A stretch of DNA of 9,839 nt from Deltaproteobacteria bacterium (lineage in GTDB: Bacteria; Myxococcota_A; UBA9042; DTJE01): NCBI GenBank assembly GCA_016784945.1, contig JADHTP010000100.1, positions 1-9,839 on the forward strand, given 5' to 3'. This document shows, in pieces, positions 1-5,566 of this stretch. Numbering within the stretch: position 1 is the first letter of the stretch; the number at the start of each line of letters is the position of its first letter. The notes beneath the pieces are model-generated. The model did no database searches. It was not told the DNA's origin and was given only the letters and a program-made list of their open reading frames with translations. Both the position numbers and the translations under genes were made by a program.

Positions 1-2073
1 ACGGTCGTACTTGTCACCGTTGTCGCTGGCAGGCCACGGGAGGGCATGGACTACCTGCCGCTGACCGTGGAATACATGGAACGCACCTACGCCGCCGGCA
101 AGATTCCCGGCGGCTTCTTCAAGAGGGAAGGCCGCAATACCGAAATCGAGACCCTGACCAGCCGGCTCATCGACCGGCCCATCCGGCCCCTGTTTCCCAA
201 GGGATACCATTTCGACACCCAGGTTCTGGCCACGGTCCTGTCCCACGACAAGACCAATGATCCGGGGATCGCGGCGCTGCTGGGAGCCAGTTGCGCCCTG
301 ACGTTCTCGGACGTTCCCTTCGACGGGCCCATCGCCGGCCTGCGTGTGGGTGCCCGTAACGGTGAACTGCTGGTGAACCCCACCTACGCCGAGCGCGAGG
401 AATGCGAGCTCGAAGTGGTGGTCGCGGTTGGCAAGGACGGTCTCACCATGGTGGAAGGCGGGGCGAAGGTCGTTCCCGAAAAGCTGCTGATTGAAGCGCT
501 GCTCTTCGCCGAAAAAGCCGGCCAGCCCCTCCTGGAACTCCAGGAAAAGATGGCCGCCGAACTGAACATCACGAAGCGTGTGATCGAACCGCCGGCCGTG
601 GACGAGGCGCTGGTCGCCCGGGTCCGCGAAGTGGCCTGGGAGCCCATGTGCAAGGCCCTGGAGGTTGCCGAGAAGATTCCGAGGCACCATGCGGTGCACG
701 ACGTCCACGACCTCGCCATCAAGGCCCTGGCCGAGGAATTCGAAGGCCGGGAAAAGGAGATCCGCGGGATCGTCGAGGGACTGGAGAAGGAGCGCCTGCG
801 CCGCCTGATCCTGGACGAAGGAAAGCGCATCGACGGTCGTGGGCCCGATGACGTGCGTCCCATTTCCTGCGACACGGGACTGCTGCCCCGGGTTCACGGA
901 TCGGCCCTGTTCACCCGCGGCGAGACCCAGGCCATCGTTGCTGCCACGTTGGGCACTTCCGCCGACGAGCAGAGGATGGATCTCCTCACCGGCGACATCA
1001 CGCGCAACTTCATCCTGCACTACAACTTCCCGCCCTACAGCGTGGGCGAGGTCAAGATGATCCGCGGACCCAGCCGTCGGGACATCGGCCACGGCAACCT
1101 GGCCCACAGGGGCGTGTCGGCCGTCTTGCCCGAGATTGGCGAGGACTTCCCCTACACGCTGCGCGTCGTGTCCGAGATCCTGGAGTCCAACGGGTCCTCT
1201 TCCATGGCCACGGTCTGCGGATCGTCCATGGCCCTGATGGACGCGGGCGTCCCCACCAAGTGCCACGTGGGCGGCATCGCCATGGGCCTGGTCAAGGAAG
1301 GCGACAACGTGGTGGTGCTCACCGACATCCTGGGTGACGAGGACCACAGCGGGGACATGGACTTCAAGGTGGTAGGAACCGAAGAGGGCGTGTCCGCCGT
1401 GCAGATGGACATCAAGTGCAGCGGCCTCAACGAGGCCATTTTCACCAAGGCCCTGGAGCAGGCCCGCCAGGCGCGGCTGCACATCATCGGCAAGATGAAG
1501 GAAGCCATCGACAAGCCCCGCGAGAACTATTCGGCCTTCGCCCCCCGTATCCTGTCCGTCCACATCAATCCCGACCGGATCCGGGACCTCATCGGCCCCG
1601 GCGGCCGGAATATCCGGGGCGTCCAGGCGGAATCCGGCGCCAAGATCGAAGTCAACGACGAGGGCGTGGTCATGATCGCGACCCCCGACCAGGAAGTGGC
1701 GGACAAGGCCATCGCCATGGTGAAGGCCCTCACCGACGAGGCCGAGGTGGGCAAGACCTACACCGGCCAGGTGGTCAAGACCACGGACTTCGGCGCCTTC
1801 GTACGGATCCTCCCCGGCGTGGAGGGACTGGTCCACATCAGTGAACTGGCCAACCACCGTGTCCGGAGCGTTGAAGACGTGGTCCGCGAAGGTGATGAAG
1901 TGGTCGTCAAGTGCATCAGCATCGATACCCGGTCCGGCAAGGTCCGGCTGTCCCGCCGCGAGGCCCTCACGGACTCGGGGGAAGAGGGTGGCGACCGGGG
2001 CCGTGAACATGACCATGACCGTGTCCGTGACCGCGAACGAGGGCGTGATGACAATCGCCGTCGCGACCGGTAG
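1..2073 (+). CDS. pnp: Polyribonucleotide nucleotidyltransferase (PNPase), 5'-truncated by the window edge
   Basis: Phosphorolytic 3'-to-5' exoribonuclease of mRNA decay, normally a cytoplasmic trimer. The frame is open from base 1 (TVVLVTVV...), which aligns with about residue 38 of E. coli PNPase, so some 37 N-terminal residues lie upstream; the ATG at 46 is internal. 690 residues are visible. Domain order is normal: first RNase PH core (GGFFKREGR, RLIDRPIRPLFP), helical linker (about 530-800), second RNase PH core with the catalytic-region motifs SNGSSSMATVCGSS and DILGDEDHSGDMDFK (about 1185-1368), KH domain with its GPGG loop at 1594-1605, and S1 domain (about 1750-1970, DFGAFV, GLVHISEL). 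The extreme C-terminus (about 1975-2070) is a low-complexity Arg/Asp/Glu/His tail, a variable feature in the family that may add RNA or partner contacts (inference). dut follows after 9 nt, suggesting cotranscription. No defects are seen. Confidence 0.97.
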   Translation, partial: TVVLVTVVAGRPREGMDYLPLTVEYMERTYAAGKIPGGFFKREGRNTEIETLTSRLIDRPIRPLFPKGYHFDTQVLATVLSHDKTNDPGIAALLGASCALTFSDVPFDGPIAGLRVGARNGELLVNPTYAEREECELEVVVAVGKDGLTMVEGGAKVVPEKLLIEALLFAEKAGQPLLELQEKMAAELNITKRVIEPPAVDEALVARVREVAWEPMCKALEVAEKIPRHHAVHDVHDLAIKALAEEFEGREKEIRGIVEGLEKERLRRLILDEGKRIDGRGPDDVRPISCDTGLLPRVHGSALFTRGETQAIVAATLGTSADEQRMDLLTGDITRNFILHYNFPPYSVGEVKMIRGPSRRDIGHGNLAHRGVSAVLPEIGEDFPYTLRVVSEILESNGSSSMATVCGSSMALMDAGVPTKCHVGGIAMGLVKEGDNVVVLTDILGDEDHSGDMDFKVVGTEEGVSAVQMDIKCSGLNEAIFTKALEQARQARLHIIGKMKEAIDKPRENYSAFAPRILSVHINPDRIRDLIGPGGRNIRGVQAESGAKIEVNDEGVVMIATPDQEVADKAIAMVKALTDEAEVGKTYTGQVVKTTDFGAFVRILPGVEGLVHISELANHRVRSVEDVVREGDEVVVKCISIDTRSGKVRLSRREALTDSGEEGGDRGREHDHDRVRDRERGRDDNRRRDR

Positions 2074-2082
2074 TGGAGACCC

Positions 2083-2535
2083 ATGCCTGACTCCGTGACC
2101 CTTCGCATCCTGCGCCTCGACCCCGAAAACAAGGACTTGCCGCTGCCTGGCTACGCCACGGACGGATCGTCCGGGTTGGACGTGGCCGCGGCGGTTGTTG
2201 AGGACCGGACCATTGCGCCCGGGGAACGGGCCCTCCTGCCCACGGGTTTCGCGCTGGCGGTCCCCCGGGGCACGGAGGTCCAGGTCCGTGCCCGGAGCGG
2301 TTTGGCTCACAAGCATGGCGTCACCGTGCTGAACGCACCCGGCACCATCGATTCCGACTACCGCGGCGAGGTCAAGGTGATCCTGGTCAACCACGGTTCG
2401 GAGCCCTTCGTGGTCCGGCGCGGTGACCGCATTGCCCAACTGGTGGTGGCCGCCGTGACCCGGACACAGGTGGTGGAGGTGAACGCCCTGGATGACACCG
2501 ACCGGGGTTCGGGGGGGTTCGGCCACACGGGGTAG
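2083..2535 (+). CDS. dut: Deoxyuridine 5'-triphosphate nucleotidohydrolase (dUTPase)
   Basis: Hydrolyses dUTP to dUMP and pyrophosphate, keeping uracil out of DNA and feeding dTMP synthesis; the family works as a cytoplasmic trimer. The 150 residues match the usual length of the trimeric family and all five motifs are present in order: SSGLDV (29-34), ARSGL (70-74), GTIDSDYRGEVKV (87-99, with the water-activating Asp), RGDRIAQLV (113-121) and the glycine-rich C-terminal arm RGSGGFGHTG (141-150) that closes over the substrate. The ATG at 2083 has GGAG at 2075-2078 and gives the standard N-terminus. It lies 9 nt behind pnp and probably shares its transcript. The next gene begins 2 nt after the dut stop. 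It appears complete and functional. Confidence 0.97.
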   Translation: MPDSVTLRILRLDPENKDLPLPGYATDGSSGLDVAAAVVEDRTIAPGERALLPTGFALAVPRGTEVQVRARSGLAHKHGVTVLNAPGTIDSDYRGEVKVILVNHGSEPFVVRRGDRIAQLVVAAVTRTQVVEVNALDDTDRGSGGFGHTG

Positions 2536-2537
2536 GA

Positions 2538-3191
2538 ATGGCATGTCGTCCAGCGACTTCAGACCCTTGTAGGGGCGACTCCCCCCTGCTTCGCCAAGGC
2601 TTCGCAGGGCAGGCCGAGTCGCCCGCCGGCCTGGTGGGACGGTCTGGAGACCGTCCCCTACAAGCGTTTCGCGAACAACACACTGCCGCTGCGGGTGTCT
2701 TACTGGTCCTGGCTATGCTGTTCCTGCATGCGACTGCCACGGCGGGGGAGGGCGAGGACTCCATCACCACGGGCATGTCCTATGACCAGGACTACCTGAC
2801 AGGGGAACCGGCGGGCCACGGTTTCGGCGTTCACCTGGGCTACCATCACGGTCTGGCCGACGACTGGGACCTGTTAGTCAATGGAGGTTATGCCGTCTTC
2901 CTCGGCCCGGGAACGAGGCACGACCGGGTGTCACTGGTGGTGGGCGCGGCCTACGTCATCGATGCCCTCACCTGGATCCCCCGGTTCCATGCCGGCGTGG
3001 GCTATTTCGGGCCCGGGGTCAAGGGCGTCGTCCTTCCGGACTTCGGCGTCACCGCGGGCTTCGGCCTGGAATACAGGCGGTTTCGCGAATTCGGGGTCGG
3101 GATCAAGGCTGAGTATCGGTACCTCGTTCGCAACCGGCACCGATCCGACGGCGGTCTTACGGTGGATCTGTTCGTAGCGGCTTACTTCTAG
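2538..3191 (+). CDS. Predicted outer-membrane beta-barrel-like protein with a repeat-interrupted N-terminus
   Basis: 217 residues from the ATG at 2538, which overlaps the run-out of dut (2-nt gap) with only a weak G-rich ribosome site at 2529-2532. Residues about 50-69 form a hydrophobic segment ending ATATA before GEGED, a good Sec signal-peptide core and cleavage site. The mature part has alternating polar/hydrophobic strands with Gly and Tyr (GFGVHLGY, VNGGYAVFLG, SLVVGAAYVI, GVGIKAEYRYLV) and ends ...LFVAAYF with a terminal Phe, the usual outer-membrane barrel signature; about 145 residues would suit an 8-stranded barrel. No specific family is recognised. Residues about 10-43 are encoded by a 99-bp palindromic repeat (2566-2664). 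Removing it leaves MACRPATSDPFREQHT before the hydrophobic core, a normal signal peptide, so the start at 2538 seems right. M60 (2715) would leave too short a signal. The stop codon lies in the terminal repeat of the next element. It could also be a pseudogene if the lengthened N-region blocks export. Confidence 0.7.
   Translation: MACRPATSDPCRGDSPLLRQGFAGQAESPAGLVGRSGDRPLQAFREQHTAAAGVLLVLAMLFLHATATAGEGEDSITTGMSYDQDYLTGEPAGHGFGVHLGYHHGLADDWDLLVNGGYAVFLGPGTRHDRVSLVVGAAYVIDALTWIPRFHAGVGYFGPGVKGVVLPDFGVTAGFGLEYRRFREFGVGIKAEYRYLVRNRHRSDGGLTVDLFVAAYF
2566..2664. repeat. 99-bp palindromic interspersed repeat inserted in frame
   Basis: Bounded by perfect 10-bp inverted repeats CTTGTAGGGG (2566-2575) and CCCCTACAAG (2655-2664). 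Inside are GGCGACTC/GAGTCGCC (2574-2581, 2616-2623), CCCTGC/GCAGGG (2584-2589, 2604-2609) and an almost closed hairpin GGGACGGTCT-gg-AGACCGTCCC (2636-2657). This nested structure is typical of interspersed palindromic repeats with GTAGGGGCGA-like ends found in many bacterial genomes; I recognise the style but cannot name the family. The length is 33 codons with no stop in the reading frame used, so it extends the host protein without frameshift. No target duplication is evident. Confidence 0.8.
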
Positions 3192-3354
3192 TGTTCTGTC
3201 TTTGGAAGTTCGTTGCAGAAGTCGTCGAGTCAATCGCGGGGCTGCCAAGGCACGGCGACGAAGGAATACTGGTGGTATTTTGAGGAGGCGTAACGTCGGC
3301 AGCGTCGTGAAGGGCCGACGAATTATGTGACGAAATAACGGGACAGGACACTAG
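3188..3354. mobile_element. MITE-like non-coding element with 13-bp terminal inverted repeats
   Basis: The left end CTAGTGTTCTGTC (3188-3200) is the inverse complement of the right end GACAGGACACTAG (3342-3354) with one mismatch in 13. The CTAG at each outer edge is itself palindromic, so it could be part of the repeat or a duplicated target (TA or CTAG). The ~140-bp interior has no convincing ORF and holds small inverted repeats: AATAC/GTATT at 3265-3279 and GCTGCC/GGCAGC at 3241-3246 and 3298-3303. The size, terminal repeats and lack of a transposase suggest a miniature element moved in trans. The left end supplies the TAG stop (3189-3191) of the preceding gene. GGACAGGA is repeated just outside the right end (3354-3361), perhaps the remnant of another copy. 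This element fills most of the gap 3192-3382; nothing else is seen there. Confidence 0.6.
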
Positions 3355-3382
3355 GACAGGAATGGGTAGGGGGACCGGCGGG

Positions 3383-3670
3383 CTACAGTTTGCCGGCTGC
3401 GGCCTTTCGGGAAGCCTTGAGCGGGTTGACCTTGTGCTGGGTCCCGACCTGCTTCCACTCGGTGTTGGTGGAGAAGTTGCAGTCACCCAGGGCCCACTTC
3501 GAGGCCGGGTCGGGGAACGCACGGCAGTACTTCTTGTCGGCCACCTCGATGAGGTGTCCGCATTCTGTGCACTTGTCGACGGCCTCGTGGCAGGTCCCGC
3601 CGTTGAAAGTGCAACCCTTCTCGGTCATGAAGAAACACTCCATGCCGCTACGTGTGGTCGAGCAGAGCAT
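3383..3670 (-). CDS. PxxKW-type cysteine-rich small protein
   Basis: 95 residues, starting at the complement ATG at 3670 with GGAGG 5 nt upstream (complement of 3676-3680). There are eight cysteines, at residues 3, 13, 20, 27, 34, 37, 49 and 64, including a CTEC pair (34-37), followed by the sequence DPASKWALGDC. The proline-x-x-Lys-Trp (PASKW) near the sixth cysteine matches what I know as the PxxKW family of cysteine-rich proteins of deltaproteobacteria-like bacteria; function is not established there. The cysteine pattern could bind zinc or an iron-sulfur cluster (inference). There is no signal peptide or membrane segment, and the C-terminus is basic (KVNPLKASRKAAAGKL). It lies 38 nt downstream of a tiny basic protein gene on the same strand, probably one transcript. 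Confidence 0.8.
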   Translation of the reverse strand: MLCSTTRSGMECFFMTEKGCTFNGGTCHEAVDKCTECGHLIEVADKKYCRAFPDPASKWALGDCNFSTNTEWKQVGTQHKVNPLKASRKAAAGKL

Positions 3671-3708
3671 TGTCGCCTCCGTTTCTACTCTCGTCGCTGA
3701 ACCGGGGG

Positions 3709-3873
3709 TCAGCTGCCTTCTTTGTCCTTGTCGTCGGGCAGGATCCCCAGTTTCCGACCGAGTTCCTCGATCTTGACCTTGTCGGCCCGCCGGATGTCCC
3801 GCTTGCGTCGGCTACCCATGGCGGCTTCCTTGGCCTTCCGCTTGCTTTTCGCCTTCCTCGTGGGTGAAGCCAT
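3709..3873 (-). CDS. Small highly basic protein, 54 residues, function unknown
   Basis: Reads from the complement ATG at 3873 to TGA at 3711-3709: MASPTRKAKSKRKAKEAAMG, then a second basic stretch SRRKRDIRRADKVKIEELG, ending RKLGILPDDKDKEGS. GGAGG (complement of 3880-3884) sits 6 nt before the ATG, an excellent ribosome site, and a TTGATT-16-TATACT promoter candidate lies 27-54 bp upstream. The first ~35 residues are rich in Lys/Arg, followed by a short amphipathic segment (KVKIEELGRKLGIL) and an acidic end. Such composition suggests nucleic acid or ribosome binding, but no family is recognised. It is the first gene of an apparent unit with the PxxKW protein gene 38 nt downstream. An 80-residue reading in another frame over the same DNA lacks a comparable ribosome site. 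Confidence 0.7.
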   Translation of the reverse strand: MASPTRKAKSKRKAKEAAMGSRRKRDIRRADKVKIEELGRKLGILPDDKDKEGS

Positions 3874-3899
3874 GTCGTTCCTCCAAACAAGGGCGCCGC

Positions 3900-3927
3900 A
3901 GTATAGCCATGCAGGTCAGGAAATCAA
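3900..3927 (-). promoter_or_regulatory. Sigma-70-like promoter candidate for the small basic protein / PxxKW unit
   Basis: On the minus strand, TTGATT (complement of 3922-3927), a 16-bp spacer, then TATACT (complement of 3900-3905). It is correctly placed about 27 bp from the ATG at 3873 and would give a short leader carrying the GGAGG site. Consensus match is 4/6 and 5/6; prediction only. Confidence 0.45.
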
Positions 3928-3950
3928 GAAGAAAATGACATGTGGTGTCC

Positions 3951-3991
3951 ACCGTCTACGGTATGCCGTCTACCGCAGCCCCTTGGCTGCG
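3951..3991. promoter_or_regulatory. Nested inverted repeats between divergent genes (operator candidate)
   Basis: ACCGT-ct-ACGGT (3951-3962), CGGTA-n7-TACCG (3959-3975) and a perfect 7-bp hairpin CGCAGCC-cctt-GGCTGCG (3974-3991) are packed just upstream of the -35 candidate at 3996. CCGTCTAC occurs twice, 14 bp apart (3952 and 3966), about one and a third helical turns. A dimeric regulator site for the divergent pair is a reasonable reading, but no known operator is recognised. Apart from these sites and the two promoter candidates, 3874-4049 shows nothing else. Confidence 0.4.
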
Positions 3992-3995
3992 TGTC

Positions 3996-4024
3996 TTGAC
4001 ACCCTGCCCGGTCGTCTCAATATT
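3996..4024 (+). promoter_or_regulatory. Promoter candidate for the zinc metallopeptidase gene
   Basis: Perfect TTGACA at 3996-4001, a 17-bp spacer, and AATATT at 4019-4024 (4/6 to the -10 consensus). Transcription would start near 4031, leaving about 20 nt of leader with GGAGG at 4039-4043 ahead of the GTG start at 4050. Confidence 0.5.
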
Positions 4025-4049
4025 GGATTCAGGTCATCGGAGGTGCGCT

Positions 4050-4736
4050 GTGTTTTTCGATCCGCTGTATTTCGTGTTCCTGGCCCCGGCCCTGATCCTC
4101 AGCCTCTGGGCCCAGATCAAGGTGAAAAGGGCCGTCAAGCGCTACTCGAAGGTGGCCTCTTCTTCGGGCATGACCGGTGCCCAGGTGGCCCAGGCCATAC
4201 TGGACGCCAACGGGATCGGCGGGGTCCGGATCGAGGCGGTGTCCGGCAATCTCACCGACCACTACGATCCCTCGCAGCGGGTCCTGAGGCTGTCGGAGAC
4301 GGTCTACGGCAGCCGATCGGTGACGGCGGCCGGAATCGCGGCCCACGAAGTGGGACATGCCCTGCAGCACGCCGAGTCATACGGGCCCCTGGTGCTGCGC
4401 CAGACCCTGGCTCCCGCAGCCAGTTGGGGTTCCAACCTTTCCTGGATCCTCATGCTGATCGGCTTCTTCATGGAGAGCACGGGCATGATCTGGGGCGGGA
4501 TCGCGCTGTTTTCAGTGGCGGTGCTGTTCACTCTGGTGACACTGCCCGTGGAGTTCGACGCCTCGAAGAGGGCCAGGGATGTCCTTCCACGCCTGGGACT
4601 CGTGGCGGATTCGGACCGGCTGGGGGTGATCAAGGTCCTCAACGCCGCGGCCATGACGTACGTGGCGGCGGCGGCCACGGCGATCCTTCAGTTGCTCTAT
4701 TTCGTCCTGCGGGCCACGGCTGGATCAAGGGATTGA
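4050..4736 (+). CDS. YugP-type neutral zinc metallopeptidase, membrane-bound
   Basis: 228 residues, belonging to the YugP / Zn_peptidase_2 family of integral-membrane zinc peptidases, whose substrates are not known. The zinc site HEVGH is at residues 99-103, followed by HAES; the conserved LPVEFDAS motif (165-172) supplies a likely further acidic ligand. Hydrophobic segments lie at about 8-20, 131-141, 146-166 and 199-220. The GTG at 4050 is chosen because GGAGG lies 6 nt upstream and the protein then begins (M)FFDPLYFVFLAPAL, the typical family N-terminus. An ATG at 3942 in frame would add 36 atypical residues and run through the promoter. The gene is divergent from the small basic protein unit and converges with the 4764-5186 gene, its stop 27 nt from the latter's end. 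A role in envelope protein quality control is inference. Confidence 0.93.
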   Translation: MFFDPLYFVFLAPALILSLWAQIKVKRAVKRYSKVASSSGMTGAQVAQAILDANGIGGVRIEAVSGNLTDHYDPSQRVLRLSETVYGSRSVTAAGIAAHEVGHALQHAESYGPLVLRQTLAPAASWGSNLSWILMLIGFFMESTGMIWGGIALFSVAVLFTLVTLPVEFDASKRARDVLPRLGLVADSDRLGVIKVLNAAAMTYVAAAATAILQLLYFVLRATAGSRD

Positions 4737-4763
4737 TGGTCGGTGCCGTCCGAGGGGCGCGGA

Positions 4764-5186
4764 CTACTTCTTCGCGGGCCGTGCCTTCTTGGCTTTTGTT
4801 GCCTTAGAGAAGACCACCTTCTTCTTTGCCCGCCACATCTTGACCCGCTTTTCCAGCTTGACCAGTTTCCAGTCCGCGGGGCGCAGGGTGAATTCCACGG
4901 GAGCCAACTCGGGATAGACCGGGGTCAGGGTCACCTGATGCTCATCGGTCCGATCCATGCGGTGGATGACCAGGGTCTTTCCGTTGTCCTCGAAGGCATG
5001 TTCTTCCCATGCGGCCCCGTCCACCCGTACCCGCGCGTAGTCCGAGTTCATTGTGACGTGGACCTCACCGGTGGACACCTGCTCCGGTGTCAACTCCGGC
5101 TTGTCCCCTTCTTCCTGTGCCCTCGCACCGAAGATCACCAGCAGGGTCGCCGCAACGACCCCAGGAAGTACGATTCCCGGCTTCAT
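4764..5186 (-). CDS. Secreted protein of unknown function with PEGA-like core and Lys-rich tail
   Basis: 140 residues from the complement ATG at 5186, with GGAGGT (complement of 5192-5197) 5 nt upstream. Residues 1-23 are a clear Sec signal peptide ending GARA before QEEGD; there is no lipobox cysteine and no cysteine elsewhere in the protein. A core of about 38-110 looks like short beta strands (VHVTMNSDYARVRVDG, TLVIHRMDRT, HQVTLTPVYPELAPVEF), reminiscent of PEGA-type surface domains, though I cannot assign the family firmly. The last ~28 residues are strongly basic (KLEKRVKMWRAKKKVVF, then KATKAKKARPAKK), which may bind lipopolysaccharide, peptidoglycan or nucleic acid (inference). It is monocistronic and convergent with the peptidase gene. 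Confidence 0.75.
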   Translation of the reverse strand: MKPGIVLPGVVAATLLVIFGARAQEEGDKPELTPEQVSTGEVHVTMNSDYARVRVDGAAWEEHAFEDNGKTLVIHRMDRTDEHQVTLTPVYPELAPVEFTLRPADWKLVKLEKRVKMWRAKKKVVFSKATKAKKARPAKK

Positions 5187-5431
5187 CGCTCACCTCCATC
5201 AATGGGCTTGAAAGAACCGACCGCCCTTGACAGGCCGGGCGGAAACCTCCCGAGGGACCAAATCCTGTCACATGTACGGACCGCCGTAAAGCCCCGGAAC
5301 GACCTCGGGAACCTCCTGTCGGTTAAACGGTCGGCGATCCGGAATATTCCCGTGTTAGGGGTGGCCGTGGGCCCTCGGAAGTTTTGTTGCCGTGCTTAGA
5401 GGATCATTGTATATATTCCTGGATCTTACTT
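5187..5431. other. Gene-free spacer with several inverted repeats
   Basis: No credible ORF or RNA gene is seen between the two divergent genes. Structure is abundant: CCGCCC-n10-GGGCGG (5221-5242), TACGG-accg-CCGTA (5275-5288), an 8-bp distant pair TCCCGAGG (5248-5255) / CCTCGGGA (5303-5310), a near-exact direct repeat GGAAACCTCC (5241) / GGGAACCTCC (5307), and a perfect 10-bp palindrome GGAATATTCC (5341-5350). The part nearest 5186 would be the leader of the minus-strand secreted protein. This could be a structured leader or operator cluster, but no riboswitch class is matched and no clear minus-strand promoter was found. Confidence 0.4.
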
Positions 5432-5460
5432 TTGATCGGCCAAATGCGATCTGGTAGACT
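5432..5460 (+). promoter_or_regulatory. Promoter candidate for the giant cysteine-rich lipoprotein
   Basis: TTGATC (5432-5437), a 17-bp spacer, TAGACT (5455-5460), within the most AT-rich stretch of the region (about 5400-5460). It would start transcription near 5467 and give a ~100-nt leader. Each hexamer matches 4/6, so it is tentative. Confidence 0.4.
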
Positions 5461-5508
5461 TTCAGGGTTCGAGTGAACACGTGGAAACGGCGGTGGTGTA
5501 CTCCACGA

Positions 5509-5536
5509 GGTACCGATTGGGGTCGTGATCGGTGCC
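5509..5536 (+). promoter_or_regulatory. 5'-leader hairpin ahead of the lipoprotein gene
   Basis: GGTACCGAT (5509-5517) pairs with ATCGGTGCC (5528-5536) over 9 bp, with one G-U wobble in RNA and a 10-nt loop. It lies between the promoter candidate and the ribosome site AGGAGG (5553-5558). A smaller stem GTGG/CCAC (5493-5506) precedes it. It may protect the transcript or affect translation; there is no U-run, so it is not an ordinary terminator. Confidence 0.4.
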
Positions 5537-5566
5537 CGGGAACACCTTCCAGAGGAGGGCGTTAGG

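Noticed and set aside
46..48. ATG at 46 as the start of pnp.
   Set aside because: The frame is open and conserved to base 1, so the true start lies before the window.
3648..3890. 80-residue minus-strand reading frame over the small basic protein.
   Set aside because: It overlaps the start of the PxxKW gene, lacks a good ribosome site, and competes with the 54-residue frame that has GGAGG at ideal spacing.
3942..4049. Upstream ATG extending the zinc peptidase by 36 residues.
   Set aside because: The extension runs through the promoter and hairpin region and is unlike family N-termini; GTG at 4050 has a strong ribosome site.
4748..4764. GTCCG/CGGAC stem between the convergent genes as a terminator.
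   Set aside because: Only 5 bp, no T-run on either side, and it touches the stop codon of the minus-strand gene.
5237..5340. Cyclic-di-GMP (GEMM) riboswitch, prompted by GGAAACC and a GTAAAGCC-like stretch.
   Set aside because: The conserved core order and tetraloop-receptor helices could not be laid out on either strand; resemblance is limited to short strings.
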